NCBI RefSeq assembly: GCF_014333585.1
Contig: NZ_JACSCW010000004.1
Location: 698,939 to 762,938, forward strand
Direction: 5' to 3'
Length of the DNA: 64,000 nt
Source: Hymenobacter sp. BT188
GTDB lineage: Bacteria; Bacteroidota; Bacteroidia; Cytophagales; Hymenobacteraceae
The notes under the pieces were generated by a model. It ran no database searches. It saw only the letters and a program-made list of their open reading frames with translations, and had not been told where the DNA came from. Positions 18,452 through 28,268 of the stretch are shown piece by piece. The first letter of the stretch is position 1. Each line of letters starts with the position of its first letter. The position numbers were made by a program, and so were the translations under genes.

Positions 18452-19462
18452 TTACCAGCGAATCAGGGCGGAGGCCCAGGTGAAGCCACTCCCGAAAGCA
18501 GCTAAGCAAACCAGGTCGCCGCGTTTGATTTTGCCTTCACCTACGGCCTCGCTTAAAGCTATAGGCACAGAAGCGGCGGTAGTGTTGCCGTAGCGCTGAA
18601 TATTGCTGTACACTTTATCGTCGGGTAACTGCATTTTCTGCTGCACAAACTGCGTGATGCGCAAGTTGGCTTGATGCGGAATCAGCATGTCGATGTCTTG
18701 GGGCTGGAAGCCATTCTGCGCCAACGCCTCGTTGATGACCTGGGGGAAACGGACCACGGCGTGCTTAAACACGTTGGTACCGTTCATGTAAGGGTACATC
18801 TCCTCTTGGTTTTCCATGGCTACCCGAACACGGTCTTCGCGGTTCGAGCCGGGCTCTTTCACAATAAGCTCCTCGGCAAATTCGCCCTGGGCGTGCAGGT
18901 GAGTGCTCAGAATACCGTGGCCTTCCCGCGTGCAGGGGCGCAGTACTACGGCACCGGCACCATCGCCAAAAATGACGGATACGGCCCGACCCCGAGTGCT
19001 TTTATCCAGACCGGAGGAGTGAATTTCGGAACCGACCACCAGCACGGTATCATACATGCCGGTGCGAATAAACTGGTCGCCTACTGAAAGAGCATAGATG
19101 AAGCCCGAGCACTGATTGCGTACGTCCAAAGCCGGAATATTGTCCTTGATGCCTAGTTCACGTTGCAGGAGGACGCCGGAGCCGGGGAAGATATAATCGG
19201 GAGAGAGGGTAGCAAAAATGATGAGCTGCACATCGTCGGGCTGGAGGCCGGCCTGCTCCAGAGCGCGACGAGAGGCCTGCGCGCCCATATTAGCAGTGGT
19301 GTCTTTGCCTTCCTCGAACCAACGACGCTCCTTGATGCCCGTCCGCTCCTGAATCCAGGCGTCGGTGGTTTCCATGAGTTGTTCGAGTTCAGCATTCATT
19401 ACCACTCGGTCGGGTACGTAGTGGCCGACGCCGGCAATTTCGGTTTGGCGGAGGGTGCTCAT
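18452..19462 (-). CDS. fabH: 3-oxoacyl-ACP synthase III family protein
   Basis: Ketoacyl synthase III, normally initiating fatty acid synthesis by condensing an acyl-CoA with malonyl-ACP. The catalytic triad is visible: Cys in VRNQCSGFIYAL, His in IPHQANLRI, Asn in RYGNTTAASVP. At 336 residues it is about 20 longer than E. coli FabH, with an acidic insert (KEPGSNREDRVRVAMENQEE). Such longer paralogues sometimes act in branched-chain or secondary lipid pathways, so the symbol is by family. ATG at 19460-19462. Confidence 0.87.
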   Translation of the reverse strand: MSTLRQTEIAGVGHYVPDRVVMNAELEQLMETTDAWIQERTGIKERRWFEEGKDTTANMGAQASRRALEQAGLQPDDVQLIIFATLSPDYIFPGSGVLLQRELGIKDNIPALDVRNQCSGFIYALSVGDQFIRTGMYDTVLVVGSEIHSSGLDKSTRGRAVSVIFGDGAGAVVLRPCTREGHGILSTHLHAQGEFAEELIVKEPGSNREDRVRVAMENQEEMYPYMNGTNVFKHAVVRFPQVINEALAQNGFQPQDIDMLIPHQANLRITQFVQQKMQLPDDKVYSNIQRYGNTTAASVPIALSEAVGEGKIKRGDLVCLAAFGSGFTWASALIRW

Positions 19463-19509
19463 AGGAAGGGGGATTTTGGGCGAGGAACGGAGAAAAAGGG
19501 GCCGAAGTT

Positions 19510-19541
19510 AAAAAAAATAGGTCCCCGTTCCATAAACGGGG
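19510..19541 (-). terminator. Terminator downstream of the glycosyltransferase gene
   Basis: On the minus strand, CCCCGTTTATGGAACGGGG is followed by ACCTATTTTTTTTAA, 16 bp after the stop at 19557. It separates the glycosyltransferase from fabH. Confidence 0.75.
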
Positions 19542-19556
19542 CGCAAAGGTCAGCAG

Positions 19557-20720
19557 TTACCAAATAGAATCGATCACCTGATTTAGTTTTTGGGCTTCGG
19601 TATCCCAAAATACTTCCGTCGGAATGCCATTCGGATAAAACCTGTGACCGGCTACGGCATTAGCTACTGCGCGCACATTGGCGGTAGTAAGCCTATCAAA
19701 CTCTAGTACAACGCCTGCCCCATGCTTACTCACTAACTCTTCCCAGAGCGGATTGGGCGGAATCAGAACCGGTAGCCCATGGGCCATATACTCAAATAGC
19801 TTTGTCGGGCGGCAGCGCCTCGTGCTGGCGTGGGGCCGGTAGGGAAGCAGCCCGATGTGGCTTTGGTGGATGGCATCCACAATTTGCTCATGGGGCACCA
19901 GCGTATCGCCACCAATCAATATGACCCCGTCGCCGCTGGACGCAATAGCTTCCTGGAAGCGACGCAGTAGATCCGGCTGCTGACAATACCCGATAATCGT
20001 CAGCCGGGTTTGGGGCCAGATGGTTTGCAGCTGGCGCGTCAGCTTCAGAGCTTCAAACACGCCGTTCAACTCGGAAATGGTACCTGAATATAGCAACTGT
20101 AGCTTCTGGCCGGGCTGGGGCAGAGGCTGGGGGGCAAATTGTGGCGTTTCGCCTTGGGGAGGCTGGTATTTGTTTTCGAGAATAACCGTGCGTTCGGATT
20201 GGCCAAAGGGCAGTTCATCAGCGTAGCTGCGCTCGGCCAGCACAACAGCAGACGCCTGCTGCGCCGCCCACGTTTCTATCTGCCGCACGAGGCCAGCCAG
20301 CGTATCACGAATCCAGGCTGGATACACGGCCTGCGTTTGGATATTGAGAGCGTAGTTCTCGCGCACATCATAGATAAAAAGCCCCCCAGGCGTCAGCTTT
20401 TGCCACAGTAACGTAAGCGGCAGTAGCTCTGGGGCATGCACGAAAACAAGGGCGGGGCGTAGGCGGCGCAGGAGCTGCCAGTAGCGCCATTGAGCTAGTA
20501 ATCGTTGCCAGCTCAGGCGCGAACCAGCCAGCAATTCGTGGGTATAAAGATTGTGGGGGGCTTTTTTGGGAGTAGATGCCCGCCGGCCCGCTACGTGTAC
20601 CACCACACCGGGGCGGGCAAGCAAGGTGCGGGCGAATTTGCCCAGCATTCGGGTATCATTCAGCGGCTTGAGCACAGAGGCCAGCAGCACTACGCGCCCA
20701 CTTGAGGTTGACGCGGGCAT
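19557..20720 (-). CDS. Glycosyltransferase family 4-type
   Basis: A 387-residue GT-B fold enzyme. The N-terminal half has VFVHAPELLPL and YDVRENYALN. The C-terminal nucleotide-sugar domain has LLYSGTISELNGV near residue 210, TIIGYCQQPDLL, IGLLPYRPHAS and the acidic KLFEYMAHGLPVLIPP block typical of family 4. Donor and acceptor are unknown; surface glycan or exopolysaccharide synthesis is likely. Its ATG overlaps the stop of the upstream GDPD gene by one base (TAATG), implying translational coupling. Confidence 0.85.
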   Translation of the reverse strand: MPASTSSGRVVLLASVLKPLNDTRMLGKFARTLLARPGVVVHVAGRRASTPKKAPHNLYTHELLAGSRLSWQRLLAQWRYWQLLRRLRPALVFVHAPELLPLTLLWQKLTPGGLFIYDVRENYALNIQTQAVYPAWIRDTLAGLVRQIETWAAQQASAVVLAERSYADELPFGQSERTVILENKYQPPQGETPQFAPQPLPQPGQKLQLLYSGTISELNGVFEALKLTRQLQTIWPQTRLTIIGYCQQPDLLRRFQEAIASSGDGVILIGGDTLVPHEQIVDAIHQSHIGLLPYRPHASTRRCRPTKLFEYMAHGLPVLIPPNPLWEELVSKHGAGVVLEFDRLTTANVRAVANAVAGHRFYPNGIPTEVFWDTEAQKLNQVIDSIW

Positions 20721-21589
20721 TAGCGCAGCGCTTGGGCGACTTCGAGGGGTCGGTCGGTGGCCAGAATATCGGCGCCGTTCTGCACGAAAGTGCGGTACTG
20801 TTGGTCGCCGCGAGTCTCGGCCTGCTTATCGAGGTTGCCCAGAACGCCCAAAATGCAGGCAATTCCTTTGGTATGCAAAAACTGATACAGCGCCGGATCG
20901 GGCTCGGCAGTACCCACGAAGGCTATCATGTTCTGGTCGGGCACACCGGCCGCGCGTAGGCGCTCGTAGTCTTCCTGACCGCCAATGGACACCGAAATCA
21001 TCAGTTGAGGATCCAGCCGATACACAGTAGCCGCATCGGGAGCATTGTAGGTAATAACGGCGGCATAGCTGGCCGCGTTGGTACGATGAATCATGTCTAC
21101 CACTTTCGTAAAGGGCACTCCACGCTTCACATCCAGAGTAAACAAGCATTTGTCTTTGCCCCAACGCAAGGCTTGCTCCAGGGTAGGAATGCGGAAGTTG
21201 GTGGCAGTGCCAAAGTTGTCCTCCAGCCGATACTCCTGGCATTCAGCCCACGTTTTGTTGATAAGAGGGCCGGTGCCGGTGGTCGTGCGGTCTAGCGTTT
21301 TGTCGTGCAAAAGCATCAGCACACTATCGCGGGTCAGGTCGATGTCGCACTCAATAATCATGGGCGTCTGACCAACCAAATAAGCAAAGGACTCCAACGC
21401 ATTTTCGGGGTAGCCAGGATAATTACCGCCACCCCGGTGGGCGCTCACGCGGGCTGGCAGGCCTGGGCGGTATCGGAATACCTGCGGCGTCTCGACTACG
21501 GATAAGCGGCCGGCGAAGGTATCGGCTTTGGGCTGGCAACCACTTAGTAAAGCACTAATACCGAAAAGGAACAGACTGATTTTTTTCAT
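20720..21589 (-). CDS. Glycerophosphodiester phosphodiesterase-family lipoprotein
   Basis: A 289-residue GDPD protein hydrolysing glycerophosphodiesters or a similar phosphodiester outside the cytoplasm. A lipoprotein signal (MKKISLFLFGISALLSGCQP, lipobox LSGC) precedes the TIM barrel. Active-site residues visible: SAHRGGGNYPGYPENAL (HR and E-N), IIECDIDLTRDSVLMLLHD (E, D, H). The ATG at 21587-21589 gives the clean lipoprotein signal; the frame is open to 21796 but that part is not signal-like. It is coupled to the glycosyltransferase, suggesting a joint envelope function. Confidence 0.88.
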   Translation of the reverse strand: MKKISLFLFGISALLSGCQPKADTFAGRLSVVETPQVFRYRPGLPARVSAHRGGGNYPGYPENALESFAYLVGQTPMIIECDIDLTRDSVLMLLHDKTLDRTTTGTGPLINKTWAECQEYRLEDNFGTATNFRIPTLEQALRWGKDKCLFTLDVKRGVPFTKVVDMIHRTNAASYAAVITYNAPDAATVYRLDPQLMISVSIGGQEDYERLRAAGVPDQNMIAFVGTAEPDPALYQFLHTKGIACILGVLGNLDKQAETRGDQQYRTFVQNGADILATDRPLEVAQALR

Positions 21590-21857
21590 GATAACTATGG
21601 AGGCATTTCTATAAGCGGTCGGCTGAAGAAGCTCGGCTAATGAACGCTCGCCCAAATATGGAGATTGTGTACCGCTTTGCCCGCTTTTGGCTTTCTTATC
21701 TGAGCTTCCTTTGCTGGTATCTAAGGGCTTTAGATAGGTGTTTATTCTGCTGATTAGCAGTAAGTAAACGCTTAGCTTGCCTCCCTTAAAGCCCAACTAT
21801 AACTTGGATTAATTCCAGCCTCGAGAAGTAGCTCGCTGTGTGGTTTTTCGCCCTACT

Positions 21858-22810
21858 ATGCGCTTTCTTCTCTTGCTGGTGGCCTGCGGGCTGCTGTTCC
21901 TCTCCACCGTAGCTGTCCCGCTGCCCGCCGACACGGTCACTCTCCAGGTTTCCCGCTTACCAAGCAACGGCTTGTTACTCACCCAAGGCTGGCGCTATCA
22001 GTTGGGCGACAACCCGCAGTGGGCCCGACCCGATTTCGATGACAGCGCCTGGGATACTCTCGATCCCACTCGGCTCCGACGGGAACTGCCGGCTGTCCTG
22101 GGCATGAAGATTAGTTGGCTACGCCTGCGCTTCCGTCTCGGCGACAGCCTGCACCAGCGTGAAGTATTGATGAGTGCATGGCTGATTGGGACCTGCGAGA
22201 TCTACCTCAACGGCCACCTGCTCGCGCACCAGGGTCTTAATGACGCCGACGCAGCTCGGGTACTGCCCCATGGCTTGGTGGGGCCAGTCGTGCTCCCAAC
22301 GGGTGCACCGGCCGAGCAGGTGCTGGCGGTGCGCTACGCCCCCGGGCAGCCGCTACTGCGTGGTAATAGCTACCGGCCCCAATTTGCGATACGACTGTAA
22401 TTGCCATAGCAGTATTGGCAAGGTGAGGCAACAAGTAAAGGTGCGGTGACACCTTTTCTCATTCTTCTGGGAATTAGTGCTTTGCTCACGCTACTGTACC
22501 TGGCCGTGCGCCAGCGCCAGTAGGTGGGCGAAGCCGGTTACCAGCCCACAGTGCGGGTCTCGACCCAGCAAGTGGATGGGCACGTGCACATTCGGGTACA
22601 GGACAACGGCACGGGTATGAGTCAAGCAGTGCGTGAGAAGATATTCCAGCCCTTCTTTACCACAAAGCCCCCCGGCGAGGGCACAGGCCTTGGCCTATCT
22701 TTGAGTTACGATATTATTGCCCAAGGTCACGGCGGTGGACTTGCCGTGGAAAGCCAAGAAGGTCATGGTTCAGAGTTTACCGTTTCACTAGACTGTGTAG
22801 ATACTAAACT
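21858..22810 (+). pseudogene. Decayed sensor histidine kinase with extracellular sugar-binding-like domain
   Basis: One frame holds, in order, a signal peptide (MRFLLLLVACGLLFLSTVAV), a galactose-binding-like jellyroll domain (WARPDFDDSAWDTLDP, LRLRFRLGD, GTCEIYLNGHLLAHQG), a membrane helix (PFLILLGISALLTLLYLAV) and the second half of a HATPase (VQDNGTGM, TTKPPGEGTGLGLSLSYDI, GHGSEFTVSL). In-frame stops at about 22398, 22407 and 22521 interrupt it. The remaining transmembrane helices, the phospho-acceptor His domain and the N-box are missing, so internal deletion as well as nonsense mutation has occurred. The front ORF (to 22400) could still encode an exported jellyroll protein. Confidence 0.85.
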
Positions 22811-22860
22811 AAAAGAACGGTCATGCCGCGGGGCACGACGCCTCTCGTGGGCAATAGCTG

Positions 22861-22979
22861 CCCCACTCTCTGTCATCCTGACGCAGGAAGGATCTTCTCA
22901 CTATAGAACAACTAGCATGGTAATGAATTGCCCTACCGTAAGAAGGTCCTTCCTGCGTCAGGATGACAGAGAGTGGGGT
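22861..22979. repeat. REP-like long palindrome C
   Basis: Arms 22861-22898 and about 22942-22979 match at 37 of 38 positions around a loop of about 43 bases; they begin CCCCACTCTCTGTCATCCTG and contain GGAAGGATCTTCT. The GTCATCCTGA / GAAGGATCT elements parallel GTCATGCTGA / GAAGCATCT in the palindromes at 7291 and 58057. It abuts the kinase pseudogene. Confidence 0.85.
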
Positions 22980-23270
22980 GAGAGATACATTTAGAAATCT
23001 ACTTTGTGTAATTAATATAACAAAGACTGCACGCGAAAGGCGTCGCGCGGCATATCCACCTTATGTAGGTTGAAATCTCCTGCTTTTTACACGACTACCT
23101 GCGCCTCCATACGACTGTAGCTAATCGAGAACGATACTATTGATTTGACTTAATGTGCCTAGTTCTCATGAGACCGTAGACATAGTCAGCAGGGGGCTTA
23201 TATACTTATACCCGGCAACACACCCTAATTACGTAGTTTTGCTGGCTAGAAACTTACTTCTATTCATTTC
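22980..23270. other. Intergenic region before dapD
   Basis: About 290 bp without a supportable ORF. It contains the dapD -7 element at 23234 and nothing else I recognise. Confidence 0.6.
23234..23241 (+). promoter_or_regulatory. dapD promoter -7 element (TAGTTTTG)
   Basis: An exact TAnnTTTG match, 29 bp before the dapD ATG, giving a leader of roughly 23 bases. Confidence 0.65.
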
Positions 23271-24089
23271 ATGACCGACCTGCAAGCCACCATCGAAGCC
23301 GCCTGGGACAACCGCGACCTACTGCGCGAATCCATTACTACCGACGCTATTCATGCCGTAATCGAAGAGCTGGACAAAGGCCGCTTGCGCGTGGCCCAGC
23401 CCACCGCTAGCGGCGAGTGGCAGGTAAACGACTGGGTGAAAAAAGCCGTCATCCTGTATTTTCCCATTCAGCAGATGGAAACCCTGGAGTTGAAACCCTT
23501 CGAGTATCGCGACAAAATGCGCCTTAAAACTGGCTACGAAGCCCAAGGCGTGCGCGTAGTACCGCCCGCTACGGCTCGCTACGGCAGCTTTTTGGCCTCC
23601 GGCGTTATCCTGATGCCCAGTTACGTGAACATTGGTGCCTGGGTAGGCGAGGGGACGATGGTGGATACATGGGCCACAGTAGGCTCCTGCGCGCAAGTAG
23701 GCGCGCACGTGCATTTGAGCGGCGGTGTGGGTCTGGGGGGCGTTTTGGAGCCCGTGCAGGCAGCGCCGGTTATTATTGAGGATGGCGCTTTCATTGGCTC
23801 GCGCAGCATTCTGGTAGAAGGCTGCCACATCGGTAAGGAAGCTGTGATTGGAGCTGGCGTTACTATTACGGGCAGCACCAAAATCATCGACGTTACAGGT
23901 CCGGAGCCCAAAGAATATCGTGGCCACGTGCCGGCGCGCTCGGTGGTTATTCCCGGCTCTTATGCCAAGCAATTTCCGGCTGGCGAGTTCCATGTGCCCT
24001 GCGCCCTGATTATCGGCCAGCGCAAGCCAAGCACGGATTTGAAAACTTCGCTGAATGACGCCCTGCGCGAGCACAACGTAGCTGTTTAG
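23271..24089 (+). CDS. dapD: Tetrahydrodipicolinate N-succinyltransferase
   Basis: Transfers succinyl from succinyl-CoA to tetrahydrodipicolinate in diaminopimelate/lysine synthesis. The 272-residue protein has the N-terminal helical domain (DLQATIEAAWDNRDLL) and left-handed beta-helix repeats (GSFLASGVILMPSYVNIGAW, EGTMVDTWATVGSCAQVGAH, FIGSRSILVEGCHIGKEAVI), ending KTSLNDALREHNV. The length is standard. ATG at 23271. A looped hairpin terminator follows at 24131. Confidence 0.97.
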   Translation: MTDLQATIEAAWDNRDLLRESITTDAIHAVIEELDKGRLRVAQPTASGEWQVNDWVKKAVILYFPIQQMETLELKPFEYRDKMRLKTGYEAQGVRVVPPATARYGSFLASGVILMPSYVNIGAWVGEGTMVDTWATVGSCAQVGAHVHLSGGVGLGGVLEPVQAAPVIIEDGAFIGSRSILVEGCHIGKEAVIGAGVTITGSTKIIDVTGPEPKEYRGHVPARSVVIPGSYAKQFPAGEFHVPCALIIGQRKPSTDLKTSLNDALREHNVAV

Positions 24090-24130
24090 CTTATTGTAAT
24101 TAGCCTTCTTCCGTAGTGAAGAAAGCATAG

Positions 24131-24184
24131 AACCCGTCTTTAACTTGGTTTACAGCGCTGTAGATCAAGCCAGAGACGGGTTTT
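24131..24184 (+). terminator. Terminator after dapD
   Basis: AACCCGTCT ... AGACGGGTTTT with an inner pairing CTTGGTTTACAGC / GCTGTAGATCAAG. It begins 42 bp after the stop. Confidence 0.7.
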
Positions 24185-24302
24185 GTGCTTAATATCATTG
24201 CTGCCAATGATTTACATCAGAGACAGAAAGAGTCGGACGCTGTAATTTTCTTTCTGGCTGCTTACTCACAGGAGTACTCAGCTGATTCTTAAGAATTTGC
24301 TT

Positions 24303-26903
24303 ATGCTGGCTCCGCTCCAAACTGCTTCCACTACCGAGGTGCCCCGGTCCGAAATCGTACCTGAAGGGTTGACTGCCGAGGAGGTACTTCTTCAAAGGCA
24401 GCGCTTCGGGGAAAACGTGCTAGCTCCTGCCACTCGCCACCGGTTTTGGGGAATTGTGCGCGGCATCGCAACCGAACCAATGTTTGCGCTGCTGGTCGCT
24501 ACGGCGGGCATTTATCTCATTATTGGCAGTTATTCCGAAGCCTACGTTCTGCTGGGGGCCACCGCAATTGTAGCAGGCATCTCCCTATATCAGGAAGCCC
24601 GCAGCGACCAGGCGTTGCTTGCTTTACAACAGCTAGCGCAACCGCTGGCCCGGGTGCGCCGGGCCAGTCAGGATGTGGCGCTACCCGCCGCCGAGCTTGT
24701 TGTAGGCGATATCCTGCTCGTGGCGGAAGGTGAGCAGGTGGGGGCCGATGGCGTGCTGCTCGAAGCCCATGACTTGGAAGCCGACGAGTCATTTTTGACG
24801 GGCGAGTCGTTGTCGGTGAGCAAAGTGGCCGACGGTCAGCAGCAGCTGTTTGCTGGCTCGTCGGTGGTGGGCGGTACGGGCATCGTGCAGATTACGGCGG
24901 TGGGCAGCCAAACCCGGCTGGGCCTCATTGGGGGGCTAATTTCACAGGTGAAGACGCCACCGACGCCGCTTCAGCAGCAGGTGCGCTCGTTTGTACGCCG
25001 CATGGCAATGGTGGGCGGCGTGGCCTTCATTGTAGTGTGGGCCTACAACTGGTGGGACTCAGGCAGCCTGGCGCATGGGCTGCTGCATGGGCTAACGATT
25101 GCCATGGCCGTATTGCCGGAGGAAATACCGGTGGCCCTGTCGTCTTTTATGGCCTTGGGCGCTTGGCGGCTTATGCAGCAGCGCCTGCTGACCAAGCAGC
25201 CGCAAACGGTAGAAACGCTGGGTTCGGCTACCGTTATCTGCGTTGATAAAACCGGAACGCTCACCCAAAATCGTATGACGCTGAGCCAGCTCTATTACCC
25301 TGGCCAGACGGGTCCCCTTCCTTTTGAGGAGCAAAAAGAGCTTCCAGCACCGCTAACTGACTTACTGGAAACTGCTATGTGGGCCAGCGAGCCTACGCCC
25401 TTCGACCCGATGGAGCAGGCTTTGCATCGGGCTTATGCCCAAATAACTCTCATCGACCAGCGCCCGGCTTACCGCATGGTGCACGAATATCCGCTGGGGG
25501 AAAAGCCCCCCATGATGACGCACATCTTTGCGCATGCTGATGGCCGCCTGATCGTTGCTTGTAAGGGCGCCCCCGAAGGCATTATTGCCCGGTGCCATCT
25601 GCCCGAAGCCGAGAAGATTCAGGCGTTGGCTGTGCTCACACAGCTGACGACGGCGGGCCTGCGCGTACTGGGGGTAGCCAGCTGCACGGATATCCCCGAG
25701 GTATATCCGGCCTCGCAGGAAAACTTTGTTTGGGAGTTTAAGGGGCTGGTTGCTTTTACTGATCCACCCAAGCCGACAGCGGCGGCCGTGCTCCGGCAGC
25801 TGTATGAGGCTGGCCTGCAAGTAAAAATGATTACCGGCGATAATGCCCTGACAGCCGCTGCCATAGCCCAACAGGTTGGCCTGCGACACAAGGAGCCGAT
25901 GCTAACCGGAGTCGAAGTAATGGCGCTGGAACCTGCGGCTCTGGAACAGCAAGTAGGAGAGGTTGATTTGTATGCCCGCATGTTTCCTGAAGCCAAGCTG
26001 CGCGTGATCGAAGCGCTTAAAGCCAATGGACAAGTGGTGGCAATGACCGGCGACGGGGTCAACGATGGGCCGGCCCTCAAGGCGGCCCACATTGGGGTAG
26101 CCATGGGCCACCGGGGCACGGAGCTGGCCCGGCAAGCCGCCGACCTCGTATTGTTGGATGATGATCTGGGTGGTATGGTTACGGCCATCAGCTACGGCCG
26201 CCGGATTTATGACAATCTGAAAAAGGCGGTGCAGTACATCATCGCCATCCATATTCCGCTTATTCTCACGGTGTTAGTGCCGTCCTTGCTGGCGTGGCAG
26301 TATCCGGTGCTGCTGGGGCCGGTGCATGTCATATTTCTGGAGCTTATCATGGGCCCGACTTGCTCCATTATCTTCGAGAATGAGCCGATGGAAGCCGATA
26401 CCATGCAGCGCCCGCCTCGGCCAGTCACGACTACTTTTCTGCAACTTGGTGAGCTAGGCGGCAGTCTTATGCAGGGCCTTGTAATTGCCGCCGGGGTGCT
26501 GGGTGTGGCCGCTTATGCCCAGATGCAGGGCTATTCTGAGCCACTGACCCGCACGCTCACCTTTACGACGCTGGTGCTGGCCAACGTGCTGCTTACGCTC
26601 GTGAGCCGGTCGCGCCACCATACGCTGCGCCGTTCGCTGTATTACCATAATCCGTTGCTGCCTGCTATGCTGGCCCTCACGCTGGTTTTGCTGGCGCTTT
26701 GCCTCGCAGTGCCTGCTCTTCAGCAACTGTTTCAGCTACAATCGCTTAGCTGGCTGCAACTGGTAATCTGTGCTGGCGTAGCGGTTCTGAGCACAGGCTG
26801 GTTTGAAGTGTACAAAGCACTTAGAAGCCCTGAAAGCAAGGTTATTACGAATGATGCGCAATCCACCTCAAACCCCGACCATACAGCAACTGTGAATAAG
26901 TAA
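24303..26903 (+). CDS. Cation-translocating P-type ATPase (Ca2+-ATPase-like, P2 type)
   Basis: An 866-residue membrane pump. In order: cation-ATPase N-terminal segment, paired membrane helices, actuator loop ESFLTGESLSVSK, fourth-helix motif VLPEEIPVALSSFMALG, phosphorylated Asp near residue 315 in DKTGTLTQNRM, hinge MTGDGVNDGPALK and the C-terminal helices with FLELIMGPTCSIIFENEP. The family resembles SERCA/PMCA-type pumps, but PEEIP differs from the usual PEGLP, so ion specificity is uncertain. The ATG at 24303 is preferred over an in-frame TTG at 24297. It ends 6 bp from the convergent DUF983 gene. Confidence 0.92.
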   Translation: MLAPLQTASTTEVPRSEIVPEGLTAEEVLLQRQRFGENVLAPATRHRFWGIVRGIATEPMFALLVATAGIYLIIGSYSEAYVLLGATAIVAGISLYQEARSDQALLALQQLAQPLARVRRASQDVALPAAELVVGDILLVAEGEQVGADGVLLEAHDLEADESFLTGESLSVSKVADGQQQLFAGSSVVGGTGIVQITAVGSQTRLGLIGGLISQVKTPPTPLQQQVRSFVRRMAMVGGVAFIVVWAYNWWDSGSLAHGLLHGLTIAMAVLPEEIPVALSSFMALGAWRLMQQRLLTKQPQTVETLGSATVICVDKTGTLTQNRMTLSQLYYPGQTGPLPFEEQKELPAPLTDLLETAMWASEPTPFDPMEQALHRAYAQITLIDQRPAYRMVHEYPLGEKPPMMTHIFAHADGRLIVACKGAPEGIIARCHLPEAEKIQALAVLTQLTTAGLRVLGVASCTDIPEVYPASQENFVWEFKGLVAFTDPPKPTAAAVLRQLYEAGLQVKMITGDNALTAAAIAQQVGLRHKEPMLTGVEVMALEPAALEQQVGEVDLYARMFPEAKLRVIEALKANGQVVAMTGDGVNDGPALKAAHIGVAMGHRGTELARQAADLVLLDDDLGGMVTAISYGRRIYDNLKKAVQYIIAIHIPLILTVLVPSLLAWQYPVLLGPVHVIFLELIMGPTCSIIFENEPMEADTMQRPPRPVTTTFLQLGELGGSLMQGLVIAAGVLGVAAYAQMQGYSEPLTRTLTFTTLVLANVLLTLVSRSRHHTLRRSLYYHNPLLPAMLALTLVLLALCLAVPALQQLFQLQSLSWLQLVICAGVAVLSTGWFEVYKALRSPESKVITNDAQSTSNPDHTATVNK

Positions 26904-26909
26904 CTGGCT

Positions 26910-27320
26910 CTAGTCGTTTGAATTAGGAAATGTGCGCTTAGCTCTCTCCGGATCGTAGCCGGTGCCGCCGAAGAAGTACAGCATCACAGCGCGGGAGTAG
27001 CGCAGCAGCACAGGCGTAAACAGCAGCACGGCAATAGACACCGTTACGATGTACACCCACGTATCCGGGTCGCCGAAAAAGTTATAGAGCAATACGCCCA
27101 CCATAATCACAATGCCGGTGGAGAAGGCGTAGCTGATGTACATGGCGCCCCAGTAAAAACCGGTTTCGGGCTCGTACTGCAGTCCACAGACCGGGCAGCT
27201 GGCGGGCATGTCTGTGAACTTACTCAGGTTGAAAGCTGAGTGCGTAAAAAGGTCGCCCCGATGACAGCGCGGACATTTTTGGGCCAGCAAGGCTAAGAGG
27301 GTAGAGTCGTTGGCGGCCAT
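26910..27320 (-). CDS. DUF983 membrane protein
   Basis: A 136-residue protein with two CxxC pairs, KCPRCHRGDLF (residues 14-24) and SCPVCGLQY, forming a probable zinc ribbon. Two membrane segments follow (YISYAFSTGIVIMVGVLLY and VTVSIAVLLFTPVLLRYS). This is the standard DUF983 layout; function unknown. It is convergent with the P-type ATPase and upstream faces a spacer with the 27467 terminator. ATG at 27318-27320. Confidence 0.88.
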   Translation of the reverse strand: MAANDSTLLALLAQKCPRCHRGDLFTHSAFNLSKFTDMPASCPVCGLQYEPETGFYWGAMYISYAFSTGIVIMVGVLLYNFFGDPDTWVYIVTVSIAVLLFTPVLLRYSRAVMLYFFGGTGYDPERAKRTFPNSND

Positions 27321-27466
27321 AATGGGAGTAAAAATCAGATGAGAATGAGGCTGTAAACCAACGCCCGCCTAGTGAAACCGAATGTAATGTTAGTCGCGAA
27401 ATAGGTGGTACAACGCCCCCTTATCAGTTGATACGCTTAAAATAATTGTTTTTGCCATGTTGGCCC

Positions 27467-27501
27467 AAAAAAGCCCCCCAGATATGTCTGGGGGGCTTTT
27501 T
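27467..27501. terminator. Intrinsic terminator after msrA (GCCCCCC pair)
   Basis: AAAAAAGCCCCCCAGA-TATG-TCTGGGGGGCTTTTT, an inverted pair of the recurrent word, 36 bp past the msrA stop on the minus strand. Confidence 0.9.
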
Positions 27502-27536
27502 CACAGATTGCTGATAACTGCTGAAAGCGTGCTGTT

Positions 27537-28076
27537 TTAAGCCGTTGCTTTTTTGAGCTTTTCGCCAAACACCGCTTTCACCTTATCCACTTTCGGCTTT
27601 ACTACAAACTGGCAGTAAGGCTGGCTGCCATTCAGGTTGAAGTAGTTCTGGTGATAGTCTTCGGCCCGATAAAACGTGCCTAAAGGTAGGATTTCCGTCA
27701 CGATGGGCTTGGGAAAAGCATGGGCCTCGTTGAGCTTCTGCTTGTACTCTTCGGCCAGGCGCTTTTGCTCCTCATTGTGGTAATAAATGCCGGAGCGGTA
27801 CTGGTCGCCTACGTCGTTGCCCTGACGGTTGAGGGTCGTCGGGTCGTGGGTTTTCCAGAACACTTCGAGCAGTTCTTCAAACGTGATTTTCTGCGGGTCG
27901 AAGGTGATTTGCGTTACCTCGTTATGACCCGTCAGGCCGCTGCATACTTCTTTGTACGTAGGGTTGGCGATGCGCCCGCCGGTGTAGCCCGACACGACTT
28001 TCTCCACGCCTTCCAGGTTCTGAAAAACGGCCTCTACGCACCAGAAGCAGCCGGCGCCAAATGTTGCTTGTTCCAT
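27537..28076 (-). CDS. msrA: Peptide-methionine (S)-S-oxide reductase
   Basis: Repairs methionine-S-sulfoxide in proteins. The catalytic motif [13 protein letters not shown] is near residues 7-20, followed by [39 protein letters not shown] and [12 protein letters not shown]. At 179 residues it is typical for cytoplasmic MsrA, without MsrB fusion. The ATG at 28076 (MEQATFGAG) is chosen over an in-frame TTG six bases upstream. Monocistronic, with its own terminator. Confidence 0.96.
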   Translation of the reverse strand: MEQATFGAGCFWCVEAVFQNLEGVEKVVSGYTGGRIANPTYKEVCSGLTGHNEVTQITFDPQKITFEELLEVFWKTHDPTTLNRQGNDVGDQYRSGIYYHNEEQKRLAEEYKQKLNEAHAFPKPIVTEILPLGTFYRAEDYHQNYFNLNGSQPYCQFVVKPKVDKVKAVFGEKLKKATA

Positions 28077-28268
28077 TGTCAAGGGTTAGTCTAGGTGAGT
28101 TGGGAGCCAGCCACGCCGCTTATTCGATAAATGGCGGCAGTAACCGGTAACTACGTAGTAACAGCAAGTGAGCCCTGAAAGGTTTGAATCAGCCTCAATA
28201 GACTTCTGAGTAAAGCAATAGGGTCAACTTCGCGCAGAATAACAGCTAGGTTACCAGTGTTCAGATAT

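Noticed and set aside
23319..24128. 269-aa minus-strand ORF covering dapD
   Set aside because: Shadow of dapD, which has all family motifs in the plus frame.
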